DNA from: a virus
IMG/VR virus record: IMGVR_UViG_3300032265_000762
Coordinates: 1 to 27,162 of that record
Length of the DNA stretch: 27,162 nt
Direction: 5' to 3' (one strand)
The position numbers and the translations under genes were made by a program. Positions 1-7,491 of this stretch are shown piece by piece. Each line of letters starts with the position of its first letter. Within the stretch, counting starts at the first letter, position 1. Below the pieces are notes generated by a model that saw only the letters and a program-made list of their open reading frames with translations, searched no databases and was not told the DNA's origin.

Positions 1-2892
1 AAAATTAGCATCAGTCAAAATCTTGGCCCATGGGCTCCATACGTTTGCTACATCTCTACGACTGCGTATATAATTATCAGCATGAGATCCAGTTGAACCA
101 CTCCATCCAATCAACAATTCTCCGCCGCCTGCGCCGCCTAGTGTGATTACATTTCCATATGTTGTGGGATATCCATTATTATAAACACTACGTAGTGTTA
201 ATGCGTTATTGGGCTCACCTTGGCCATAGCCTTCTGCAGTGATATTGCCACGATTAGTAATGGCGCCGCTGGTAACAGCAGTCTTGACATTAAAATTACT
301 TGGATCCCAAAGAAAAGAATCTTGTATATCGTTGGTGCCCCATACCAATCTTGGTTGATCTGTATTGAACTGATCTAAATTAAATTTTGTATATATACCA
401 GTTTGGTCAGCATGATTAGTACCTATATTGACAAAATAAGCATAATCTGAATAAGTAGAATTGGTAGCAGTTGAAGCGTTTCCGATCAGATTGCCAAAGA
501 ATCTACCGTTTTGCCCAACAGATATATTTCCCTGCATCGCAAGATGACCATTGGGTTGGAATTGTCCAGAATATAAACCATTGTTGGTTATGTTTATATA
601 ACCATCCGATTCATGATAAAAACCTGTATCCTGCCCTACATCGTATCCAAATGCTATACTTGGAGAAGTTGCTGTGCCTTCGCCGGCAAAAATTCTTTTG
701 CCTTGAGCATACACCGATCCCGTTAAATCTCCTGTTACATTGCCAGTAACATTTCCTGTAATGTTAATACTCCAAGTACCTGTTGCGCCAATACCGGTAA
801 GTGTTGGAGTGTAGTCATTGAAATTGCCACTGTGTAGCATTTTGTTCCAGCCAGTACGGCCGTTACCGTTAGTTGAACGATAGAACAGATTGTTAGAATT
901 ATAATAATCACCAGCAAACTGCATGGCATAATAGTTTGACTCGTTTGTATGAGTAGTGCTTAACAAGTGATACCAACTGGAATCTGCTGGCCAACCTTGG
1001 GCCACTCTAGGAGCGGAATTTTGAAAAAATCCACTACGAGTACGTTGACTAATATCTGTGGCATACGCACTGATAATGCCATCAGAACTAATAGTTATTG
1101 TACCACTGAAAGATCCAGTTGAAGCACTAACCGTTCCGCCACTTTGACTGGTTGCAGTAGTGGCATTACCAAAAAGACTTCCAGTTACATCGCCTGTTAC
1201 ATTGCCAGTTACATTTCCTGTTACATTACCAGTGTGTAATCCAGTTGTATTACCAGTTACATTTCCTGTTACATTTCCTACTACAGGACCAGTATGTGTT
1301 CCGGCAGTATTACCTGTTACATTTCCTACTACAGGACCAGTATGTGTTCCAACAGTATTACCTGTTACATTACCAGTTACATTGCCTGTCACATTACCTT
1401 GTAAATTTCCGGCAAAGTGATCTAACGCTGTTAATAAAGATCCAGTTACATTACCACTCACATTGCCTATTAAATTACCAACAAAATGATCAGTAGCAGT
1501 ATGTATAGCACCAATAATGTTTCCTTGGACATTACCAATTACATCGCCAAGTACGTTTCCAACTTGTTGTCCAGAATGATTGCCAAATGTATCGCCATGT
1601 AAGTTGCCGGTCACATTTCCTGTTAAATTACCAACTACGTTACCGCTTACATTACCTTGTACATTTCCGTGAATATTGATATTGTAAGTATTATTATCAT
1701 TATAAACAAAATTGTTTGGTTTGTTTGGATAGATGTTGTTCCAATCCACTTGATTAGCCACGTTGGCCACATTGGCAAGAGTAGCTACGTCGGCCAATGC
1801 CGCATGATCTGCTTGAGATGCGTTGTCTGCTTTGCCAATAAAATGTGGACTGACGATGGCGCCGTTTAAATCTCTGACAACAACAGTGTTAGGACTGCTG
1901 GGCACACTGGCTGGTTGGTAATTGCCTGCGCCATCATTTAGCGTGTCTGATCGTTGTGCTGTAGAAAATATATAGCCAGCATACAAATTATTAAATTTAA
2001 GATTTGTACTACCTAAATTTGTAGCTAAATTAGCACTTGGTAATACATCATTATTGACTAGCGTTAAAGGAGTATTTGAGCCGGCATTTGTTTGAAATTG
2101 TAGTTTAAAAGATGCAGCTTGTAGTGTTGGTATTGAACTATTATTCAATAGTGTCATTGCTGTGCCAACACGAACACCCGAGTCAGGAGTTTGTATACTT
2201 GTTAAAAATACAGGGTTGGTAACTGGAGCATAAAAACTGGGAGGATTATTTCCTAAATTGTCTGCGTTAGTGCTAGTGCCATGTACTTTGTAATTTGAAT
2301 TTAATGTTATTCCCTGGAATATAGTAGTAAATCCCGGAATAGCAACCTTTGGTGTAAAATCAGTATAAGAACTTATTATAAAATATATATTACCATCTAC
2401 TATGGCTTGTTGTACAGGATGCGAATTATTGTCAGTATCCGCAATAGTAGTACTAAGCATTTCTGTAGTACCAAATCCTGTTACACTTTGCGGTCCTACT
2501 AATATGTAGGTCGATCCGTTATATACTTTTAGTTGATTGTTTGCTGTATCATACCACATATCTCCTAGTGTAGGAGTACCTGCTGGATTTTGTCCGCCAG
2601 CAGAAGTAGGACCAACTTGACTAACAGCAAGAGTTTTCCAGCCACCGCCGTCATATATGTTTAATTTTAAAGCATTGGTAGTTGAATTAAACCAAGTCTG
2701 ACCTTTTACAGTTTTTACTGGTTGACTAGTACCAGCAAAATGTTGCAACAGCCATAAAAAATTATCGTTTTGTTTTTCACCGTATCCGGCATAGTTTTTA
2801 CCAATAAAGCTAATGCTTGTTGTGGTATTAACTACACCGTCTGCTACTACAGCAAATGGTGTTCCATCAAAATTTGTTATGTTATATGACAT
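1..2892 (-). CDS. Tail-fibre protein with NVTG-repeat stalk (partial, C-terminus outside window)
   Basis: The frame is open from the ATG at 2892 to position 1 (964 codons, no stop), so the C-terminus is missing. Residues 1-100 match the N-termini of the next two fibre genes: a Gly-Lys-Asn-Tyr-x-Gly-Tyr-Gly element, NDNFLWLLQHFA, VKGQTWFN and LGDMWYDT. About residues 405-580 form a Gly-every-fourth-residue stretch dominated by NVTG, probably a repetitive trimeric stalk. Two segments that resemble the pyocin-knob type of fibre module follow, one ending in GWNKMLHSGNF (about 840-1010) and one ending in WSPWAKILTDANF (1-215). The role inferred is a trimeric receptor-binding fibre on the baseplate. 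It is the last of three fibre genes, 34 nt after the preceding stop. Its ribosome-binding site is weak (GAGCGAAC before ATG). The fibre identity is quite sure; the receptor is unknown. Confidence 0.87.
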   Translation of the reverse strand, partial: MSYNITNFDGTPFAVVADGVVNTTTSISFIGKNYAGYGEKQNDNFLWLLQHFAGTSQPVKTVKGQTWFNSTTNALKLNIYDGGGWKTLAVSQVGPTSAGGQNPAGTPTLGDMWYDTANNQLKVYNGSTYILVGPQSVTGFGTTEMLSTTIADTDNNSHPVQQAIVDGNIYFIISSYTDFTPKVAIPGFTTIFQGITLNSNYKVHGTSTNADNLGNNPPSFYAPVTNPVFLTSIQTPDSGVRVGTAMTLLNNSSIPTLQAASFKLQFQTNAGSNTPLTLVNNDVLPSANLATNLGSTNLKFNNLYAGYIFSTAQRSDTLNDGAGNYQPASVPSSPNTVVVRDLNGAIVSPHFIGKADNASQADHAALADVATLANVANVANQVDWNNIYPNKPNNFVYNDNNTYNINIHGNVQGNVSGNVVGNLTGNVTGNLHGDTFGNHSGQQVGNVLGDVIGNVQGNIIGAIHTATDHFVGNLIGNVSGNVTGSLLTALDHFAGNLQGNVTGNVTGNVTGNTVGTHTGPVVGNVTGNTAGTHTGPVVGNVTGNVTGNTTGLHTGNVTGNVTGNVTGDVTGSLFGNATTATSQSGGTVSASTGSFSGTITISSDGIISAYATDISQRTRSGFFQNSAPRVAQGWPADSSWYHLLSTTHTNESNYYAMQFAGDYYNSNNLFYRSTNGNGRTGWNKMLHSGNFNDYTPTLTGIGATGTWSINITGNVTGNVTGDLTGSVYAQGKRIFAGEGTATSPSIAFGYDVGQDTGFYHESDGYINITNNGLYSGQFQPNGHLAMQGNISVGQNGRFFGNLIGNASTATNSTYSDYAYFVNIGTNHADQTGIYTKFNLDQFNTDQPRLVWGTNDIQDSFLWDPSNFNVKTAVTSGAITNRGNITAEGYGQGEPNNALTLRSVYNNGYPTTYGNVITLGGAGGGELLIGWSGSTGSHADNYIRSRRDVANVWSPWAKILTDANF
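1153..1668 (-). repeat. In-frame 12-nt (GNVT) repeat array in the fibre stalk
   Basis: On the minus strand this stretch encodes a tetrapeptide-periodic sequence, mostly G-N-V-T with variants such as GNLT, GNVS, GNTA, GDVT and GTHTGPVV. The DNA is degenerate in units of 12 nt. Two longer units are embedded: a 48-nt direct repeat, and a TA(T/L)DHF(V/A)GNL element present twice (around 1413-1430 and 1483-1500). All units are multiples of three, so copy-number change would keep the frame. A short further NVTG run occurs near 724-765. Confidence 0.9.
1265..1350 (-). repeat. 48-bp tandem direct repeat (two copies)
   Basis: The 38-nt stretch at 1265-1302 recurs without a mismatch at 1313-1350, a period of 48 nt. 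The 10-nt linkers after each copy differ at only two positions. Each unit encodes sixteen residues combining NVTG, NTAG and THTGPVVG elements. This is the most recent-looking duplication inside the longer degenerate array. Confidence 0.9.
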
Positions 2893-2926
2893 GTTCGCTC
2901 TGCTCTGTTGTTATTCAATATTTACC
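2893..2926 (-). promoter_or_regulatory. Gap with weak late-promoter-like octamer
   Basis: This 34-nt gap separates two fibre genes. Read on the minus strand it contains GGTAAATA (2926-2919), matching the T4 late promoter TATAAATA at 6 of 8 positions. It is the weakest of three such sites in the window. A direct repeat AGAGC AGAGC follows just before the start codon. In AT-rich DNA a 6/8 match has little weight alone. Confidence 0.3.
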
Positions 2927-4570
2927 TTACAGGTTAAACTGGTAAATCCAGGTACCTGATCCGTTTAACTGAAATTGTCTTATAGATGAATCATCTGTTA
3001 CAAATACTCTACATAGTGTGCCTGACTGATGTTCTGTGTTTGGAAAAATTTTAGATAAAAAATCTGATGCTATTTGCGAGTTTGCTCTCGCTCCAACAGT
3101 CAATGTTATTGCCACACTGGCTGTTTGTACTTGTGTGGTTACATAATTTTTATTTGCCGCATCAGTTCCGTTTACTGGAGTAGCTACACTGGTAATAGTT
3201 GCGTTATTAACATCAATTGATCCATTTCCTTTTGGTTGAAGATAGATATTGCCGTTTGGCTGTAAAGCATTTACGTAACCGATAATGTTTGTATTGATAC
3301 TAATATTGGCTGCTTGTAAACTAATTAGTGTGCCTACCGTGGTTAAACTACTATTTGTAATGCCGGTTCCTAGAGTTGATCCAGACAATACATCTAGCCC
3401 ATTTATTTTAAAAGTTTTTCCACTAGTTAAATTAATACCTTCACTACTGTTCCAACCCGTGCCATCATTTGTCCAGGTAAACGTTTTATCCGTAGTACCA
3501 TGTAGAGTAAATCCTCCACCATTGGCTAATGTATCAGTTGGCACAGTTACCTTGTTTAATTCAATATTTTTATCTGCCAATGTAATTGTTGTAGAACTTA
3601 CAGTTGTAGTTGTTCCCTTAACTGTTAAATTACCTTCAACAATAACACTTCCTGCTACATCTAATGTAGCCTGCGGAGATTGAGTATAAATTCCCACATA
3701 TTGACTAGCAGAATTAATAAACAATGCAGGTTGTGTTCCTGAACCATTTAACAATTGAATTAAAAAGTTTTGATTAATACTGTTTGATTTAATTTGAAAC
3801 AAACTGGCATTTACATCGAACTCTGTATTGGCACTTGGTCCCAAAATTAATGGGGTAGTATTTTGAATACTTAATATACCAGTACTTTGACTGTTATCAG
3901 TTGTTGATAAAAAACTTTCAGCTGTTTTTAAAGAACCGGTGGCAGCTATCAACGCTTGCGATGATGTTGTTGGAACATTAAAAATAAAATTTGGTATAGA
4001 ACTGGCTGTAAATCCAACTCCTACTGTAGCAGGTATACCGGCCGGTGCTTCGCTGAATGTAAATGATTCTTTAGTAAATACTCCTAATAACTGTTGTGCT
4101 AACCACAGCAACACAACTGTATGACTAATTTGATTGGTATCTAAATGGTCTTCAATTGTAAATCCTGAAACACCTTGTGCCGCTGTATATGCTGGTCCGG
4201 CTAGTAATGTGTTTATACCGTCATTAAAATATAGCTGTTCACGAACATTATCAATCCATAAATCACCTGACGAGATACTACTTGGAATAGTACTGGAAAC
4301 AATTGACCCGCCACTTACTACAAATTGTACGCCATTGTATACTTTTAATCGGTTGACACTGGTGTCAAACCATAACTGTCCTTGTATAGGGCTGTTAGGT
4401 GGAGTACTATTGGAAAAATTTTCTAATAAATGTACAAAATTTTCATTGATAAAATTACCGTAGCCCGAAGCATTTTTTCCAATTAACGCTAAATCAGTAG
4501 AGGTATCGATTGATCCGTCTGTTATACTAGTTATTGCTGTACCGTTGGTTAAAAGAATTGAATAAGTCAT
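2927..4570 (-). CDS. Tail-fibre protein, 547 aa
   Basis: The N-terminal ~95 residues (LALIGKNASGYG, NENFVHLLENFS, IQGQLWFDTSVNRLKVYNG, then SSGDLWIDN) align with those of the two flanking fibre genes and probably form the shared baseplate-docking part. The middle has VGIYTQSPQATLDVAG, like the VGIGTxSPxxxLDVxG motif common in phage fibres. VEGNLTVKGTTTTVSSTT and LADKNIELNK follow, typical of T4-like tail structural proteins. Near the end lies ATPVNGTDAANKNYV, another widespread fibre motif, then a short beta-rich tail with no recognisable adhesin domain. Its ATG shares one base with the upstream stop (TAATG) and has no strong Shine-Dalgarno sequence, so translation is probably coupled. It may be a short or accessory fibre; the exact role is unknown. 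Confidence 0.85.
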   Translation of the reverse strand: MTYSILLTNGTAITSITDGSIDTSTDLALIGKNASGYGNFINENFVHLLENFSNSTPPNSPIQGQLWFDTSVNRLKVYNGVQFVVSGGSIVSSTIPSSISSGDLWIDNVREQLYFNDGINTLLAGPAYTAAQGVSGFTIEDHLDTNQISHTVVLLWLAQQLLGVFTKESFTFSEAPAGIPATVGVGFTASSIPNFIFNVPTTSSQALIAATGSLKTAESFLSTTDNSQSTGILSIQNTTPLILGPSANTEFDVNASLFQIKSNSINQNFLIQLLNGSGTQPALFINSASQYVGIYTQSPQATLDVAGSVIVEGNLTVKGTTTTVSSTTITLADKNIELNKVTVPTDTLANGGGFTLHGTTDKTFTWTNDGTGWNSSEGINLTSGKTFKINGLDVLSGSTLGTGITNSSLTTVGTLISLQAANISINTNIIGYVNALQPNGNIYLQPKGNGSIDVNNATITSVATPVNGTDAANKNYVTTQVQTASVAITLTVGARANSQIASDFLSKIFPNTEHQSGTLCRVFVTDDSSIRQFQLNGSGTWIYQFNL

Positions 4571-6834
4571 TATAGGACACCAGTGAAGATTATGTAATTA
4601 ATAGTTTCGTAAGGATTCATAATGTTAATTGGTACACTGTGCGCTGTCGCATTAACACTGCCACTATTAGGTAATCCCGATCCTTGGCCAGATTGATTTT
4701 GAACTGGCAATCCAAGACCTGTTTGCGCATTTGGATCCGAGCCTGCTCCCGGAATACCTGCGGCATAATATTGAGTTACACCGTCAGGACTTAACGTATG
4801 TTTATGATCCGGCAAATTAGTAACACTTAACGAAATTTGTTGGTTACCTGCTCCAGTGCCAATTATGTCAGCTGTAACATCGCTTACACGATTAGCAGGG
4901 CCACCACCTGCTGAAATCTGTGTGCCCGAACCGTCTTTATAAGGAACAGTTATTCCGTTACTCATATTGTCTCGGCCCAATGGGAATCTACCTCTTAAGT
5001 CAGGTAACGCAAATGTGCCTTGCCCTTGTAATAGTATTGCCGCTTTATAATTGTAACCAATAATGTTATATAAGGCTGAATACTTTGAAATTTGTACTTC
5101 ACTGCCATCGCATAACAAATAACCAGTCGGCAGCCCTGTTCCAGCATATGGAAAAATACAACCAACTGGCACTGTTGCCACATGATTAAATAATGTCTGT
5201 TTAGACATCTGTACTAGGCCAGCGCCTGTTTGATAAACTAATAAGGCATCGTTAGCATAACTGTCAGTTGCTGAAGTTCTTGCTGTGTTATCTGATCTAG
5301 TAGTAATAAAATTTTGATTAATTTGTGTATTAAATATTGCTTTACCGTCTGAACTTTGACCATTAAAGCTAACAATATTGCTAACTACGTCGCCCGACAA
5401 ACTAAATTGTGTTGGACTTGCTAGTTTTGCCGCACTACCGTTTACACTTCCCGCTAACGCACCAGTAAAAGATCCATTAAATGTACCAACAAAACTTTGA
5501 GCGTATACATTTCTAAATGGGCGAGTAGCAGTTCCAATGTCATATAAACCAGCACCTGCTGTAACATACGGAATATTTAGACTGGTTGCCTCAGATGAGC
5601 TTATACTATAACCTGGAACAATAACAGCGCCAGCTACTGGTATACCTGAAGCTAGGTTATTTAATATTACACCGCCGCCTGTATTGTTAGGCTGACTAGC
5701 AAATACTGAAATATCTTTTCCAAAATTACTATTTAAAGCAACACCGAGGCCGCCGGTAGTAACAATGCTACCAGTAGTTGTACTTGTAGAATTAGTAGTA
5801 CCTGTCACTATTAATTTTCCTGGACCGCCAGAAGGTATATTAGTTGTATCGGGTTTAATAGTCAATGTGCCCATGACATCTAATGTAGACGATGGTGCTG
5901 TATTGTTAAATCCTATACCGACTGTACCGTTTGCTTGAAAATATACTAAAGTCTGGGTAGCAGTGCCATTATTTAAATTAAACGCAACATTATGTCCGCT
6001 AGTTATACTAGTAAAAATTGTAGTGTTAGAGCTAACACCAATATTGAAACCTAACGCAGTACCAACGTTGATACCAGAATTTGATTTTACATTAAATGTG
6101 CTAGTTGTTGTGTTAGTCGTACCTTCTGTAGTTAAAAAGTTAGAAGATAATAGAGTTTTTCCGTTGACTAATAAAGAATCTGCAGATTGCGCAGTACCCC
6201 AGAATCTGGTTAATCCCGAACTAGCATCTATTGAACTTAAATTAATACCCTCATTGATTGTGGTAAACCCTGGAATTGCCAATTTAGGAATAAAAGTATC
6301 TTTGCTAGTTATTGATATTCTATAGCTGGTACCTGTTGTAGAACTAGAAGCATAATTACAAACCACACTATGAGTCACGTTATTAGTATCAACTATGTTT
6401 TCAACAATAGGACCTGTTAATGTACCCTGACTAAACTGTGGGCCAACCAATAACCAGTTAGATCCTGAAAACAAATATAATTGACTGTTAGCAGTATCTA
6501 CCCATAAGTCGCCTTGCAGACTATTTGATACTGAAGGTGCTGTAGCAGATTTTTTTAAGTTACCAGCCGATGTCCAAGTTGTGCCGTCCCAGATTTTAAG
6601 ACTGCTAACTCCATTATCGTACCATAACTGTCCTTGGACTGGGTTGAGAGGAGCGGTAGGTGCCGCAAAATTTTCTAATAAATGTAGAAAATCGTTAGCA
6701 ATTATTGGAGCATACCCGTTATAGTTTTGTCCCACAAATGTAAGACTAGTTTGTGTATTTAGACTTTGGTCTTGTACAATAATGGCAGGTTTTGCCGGAT
6801 TGTTCGATTCGGTGTAAGTAACTGGATAGGTCAT
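4570..6834 (-). CDS. Tail-fibre protein with C-terminal tail collar domain, 754 aa
   Basis: Residues 1-100 carry the docking segment shared with the two downstream fibres (LTFVGQNYNGYA, NDFLHLLENFA, VQGQLWYDN, LQGDLWVDT). A VGIGFNNTAPSSTLDVMG motif lies near residue 320. From about residue 550 the protein has a phage tail collar domain (PF07484 type): VPVGCIFPYAGTGLPTGYL, CDGSEV, then FALPDLRGRFPLG near 605-618, LPDHKHTL near 677, and a terminal NPYETINYIIFTG. The HKH element recalls the HxH metal-binding motif of T4 gp12/gp37 trimers. This suggests a short-tail-fibre or collar-type receptor-binding protein. AGGAG seven nt before the ATG, inside the end of the preceding gene, supports this start. 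The upstream gene ends one nt before it. Family assignment is firm; the gp12 analogy is inference. Confidence 0.9.
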   Translation of the reverse strand: MTYPVTYTESNNPAKPAIIVQDQSLNTQTSLTFVGQNYNGYAPIIANDFLHLLENFAAPTAPLNPVQGQLWYDNGVSSLKIWDGTTWTSAGNLKKSATAPSVSNSLQGDLWVDTANSQLYLFSGSNWLLVGPQFSQGTLTGPIVENIVDTNNVTHSVVCNYASSSTTGTSYRISITSKDTFIPKLAIPGFTTINEGINLSSIDASSGLTRFWGTAQSADSLLVNGKTLLSSNFLTTEGTTNTTTSTFNVKSNSGINVGTALGFNIGVSSNTTIFTSITSGHNVAFNLNNGTATQTLVYFQANGTVGIGFNNTAPSSTLDVMGTLTIKPDTTNIPSGGPGKLIVTGTTNSTSTTTGSIVTTGGLGVALNSNFGKDISVFASQPNNTGGGVILNNLASGIPVAGAVIVPGYSISSSEATSLNIPYVTAGAGLYDIGTATRPFRNVYAQSFVGTFNGSFTGALAGSVNGSAAKLASPTQFSLSGDVVSNIVSFNGQSSDGKAIFNTQINQNFITTRSDNTARTSATDSYANDALLVYQTGAGLVQMSKQTLFNHVATVPVGCIFPYAGTGLPTGYLLCDGSEVQISKYSALYNIIGYNYKAAILLQGQGTFALPDLRGRFPLGRDNMSNGITVPYKDGSGTQISAGGGPANRVSDVTADIIGTGAGNQQISLSVTNLPDHKHTLSPDGVTQYYAAGIPGAGSDPNAQTGLGLPVQNQSGQGSGLPNSGSVNATAHSVPINIMNPYETINYIIFTGVL

Positions 6835-6835
6835 C

Positions 6836-7444
6836 TTATACTCCTACTAGCCCGGTTAAACTTTGAATGCGCACAGTATAATCGATTTGTATTAAGCGGT
6901 TTAAACTTTTTAATACAGGATGAAAAATAACATGAGTTAATAATAAAGTTGATCCATCTGAATTGTAACTTTGTAGGCCTAATTCGTCAAACACATACGT
7001 AGCTTCTGTGCTAGTCGCTGTATCATATGCGCCTTGTCCGCTTGGCTCGCCGTAATCTAACAAACAAGTAACAAAAATATCTGTATAATTCGTTCCGGTT
7101 ACATGTCGACTTTCGATAAAATTTCTGCTAGGGTCTAAGTTTGTACTAGAATTATTGTTTACTACTTTAGTATATGTTTGGTTGTAAAGACTAGCATTAG
7201 TTCCGCTGGTATTTGGAGTGAGATATGTAATAATTCCGGTTGGATCTATGCTGGTTCCGCCGTTACCAAAACCCATTTGATAGATAAAACCCTGGCCACT
7301 ATTAGCCATACTTTCTGCTAGGGCTATACTGATGTTTTCATAGTGAATAGCATTACGTTTATTCACATAAATTTCTTTAGAAACCGGGTCGTGGATCTTA
7401 ATGTGACCCTCGATATGAATTCCTGTTGCGTCTTTAGTCTGCAT
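6836..7444 (-). CDS. Uncharacterised putative tail/baseplate structural protein, 202 aa
   Basis: I do not recognise a named family. Early motifs are IKIHDPVSKEIYVNKRNAIH and MGFGNGGTSIDPTGIITYL. The C-terminal third has YVFDELGLQSY, LLLTHVIFHPVLKS and NRLIQIDYTVRI. There is no signal peptide or membrane segment. The compact, ordered beta-rich sequence and its place between the giant baseplate protein and the fibre genes suggest a virion structural part, for example a fibre-attachment or wedge protein; that is inference from context only. The start is supported by a GAGAG run about seven nt upstream and by the late-promoter-like octamer 20 nt upstream. It ends one nt before the next start, and its last codons contain that gene's Shine-Dalgarno sequence. 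Confidence 0.75.
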   Translation of the reverse strand: MQTKDATGIHIEGHIKIHDPVSKEIYVNKRNAIHYENISIALAESMANSGQGFIYQMGFGNGGTSIDPTGIITYLTPNTSGTNASLYNQTYTKVVNNNSSTNLDPSRNFIESRHVTGTNYTDIFVTCLLDYGEPSGQGAYDTATSTEATYVFDELGLQSYNSDGSTLLLTHVIFHPVLKSLNRLIQIDYTVRIQSLTGLVGV

Positions 7445-7464
7445 ATCAATCTCTCTTTATCTTA

Positions 7465-7472
7465 TATTTATC
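7465..7472 (-). promoter_or_regulatory. T4 late-promoter-like octamer before the 202-aa gene
   Basis: In the 47-nt gap between the giant gene and the 202-aa gene the minus strand reads GATAAATA, matching the T4 late consensus TATAAATA at 7 of 8 positions. It sits 20 nt before the ATG at 7444, which leaves room for a short leader and ribosome-binding site. It would allow the fibre genes to be transcribed independently of the 15.6-kb gene upstream. Confidence 0.5.
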
Positions 7473-7491
7473 AAAGCCATTATCTGGTAGT

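Noticed and set aside
1160-1420. Plus-strand open frame with repeated Leu-Pro-Val-Thr
   Set aside because: It is the antisense reading of the 12-nt fibre repeat array; periodicity keeps the opposite frame open. No ribosome-binding site, and it lies wholly inside the fibre gene.
1153-1668. NVT as N-glycosylation sequons
   Set aside because: The motif follows from the four-residue structural period; phage proteins made in bacteria are not generally modified at simple N-x-T sites.
3285-4463. Several plus-strand open frames of 60-132 codons opposite the 547-aa fibre gene (and similar ones elsewhere)
   Set aside because: They mirror Thr/Ser/Asn-rich coding on the minus strand, lack plausible starts and overlap strong genes completely.
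1-6834. Possible diversity-generating retroelement target in the fibre genes
   Set aside because: No reverse transcriptase, template repeat or mutagenised C-terminal lectin region is visible in the window; the variable-looking part is a simple in-frame repeat.
7445-7491. Terminator between the giant gene and the 202-aa gene
   Set aside because: No convincing GC-rich stem followed by a U-tract on the minus strand; the gap is better explained by a promoter-like octamer and ribosome-binding site.
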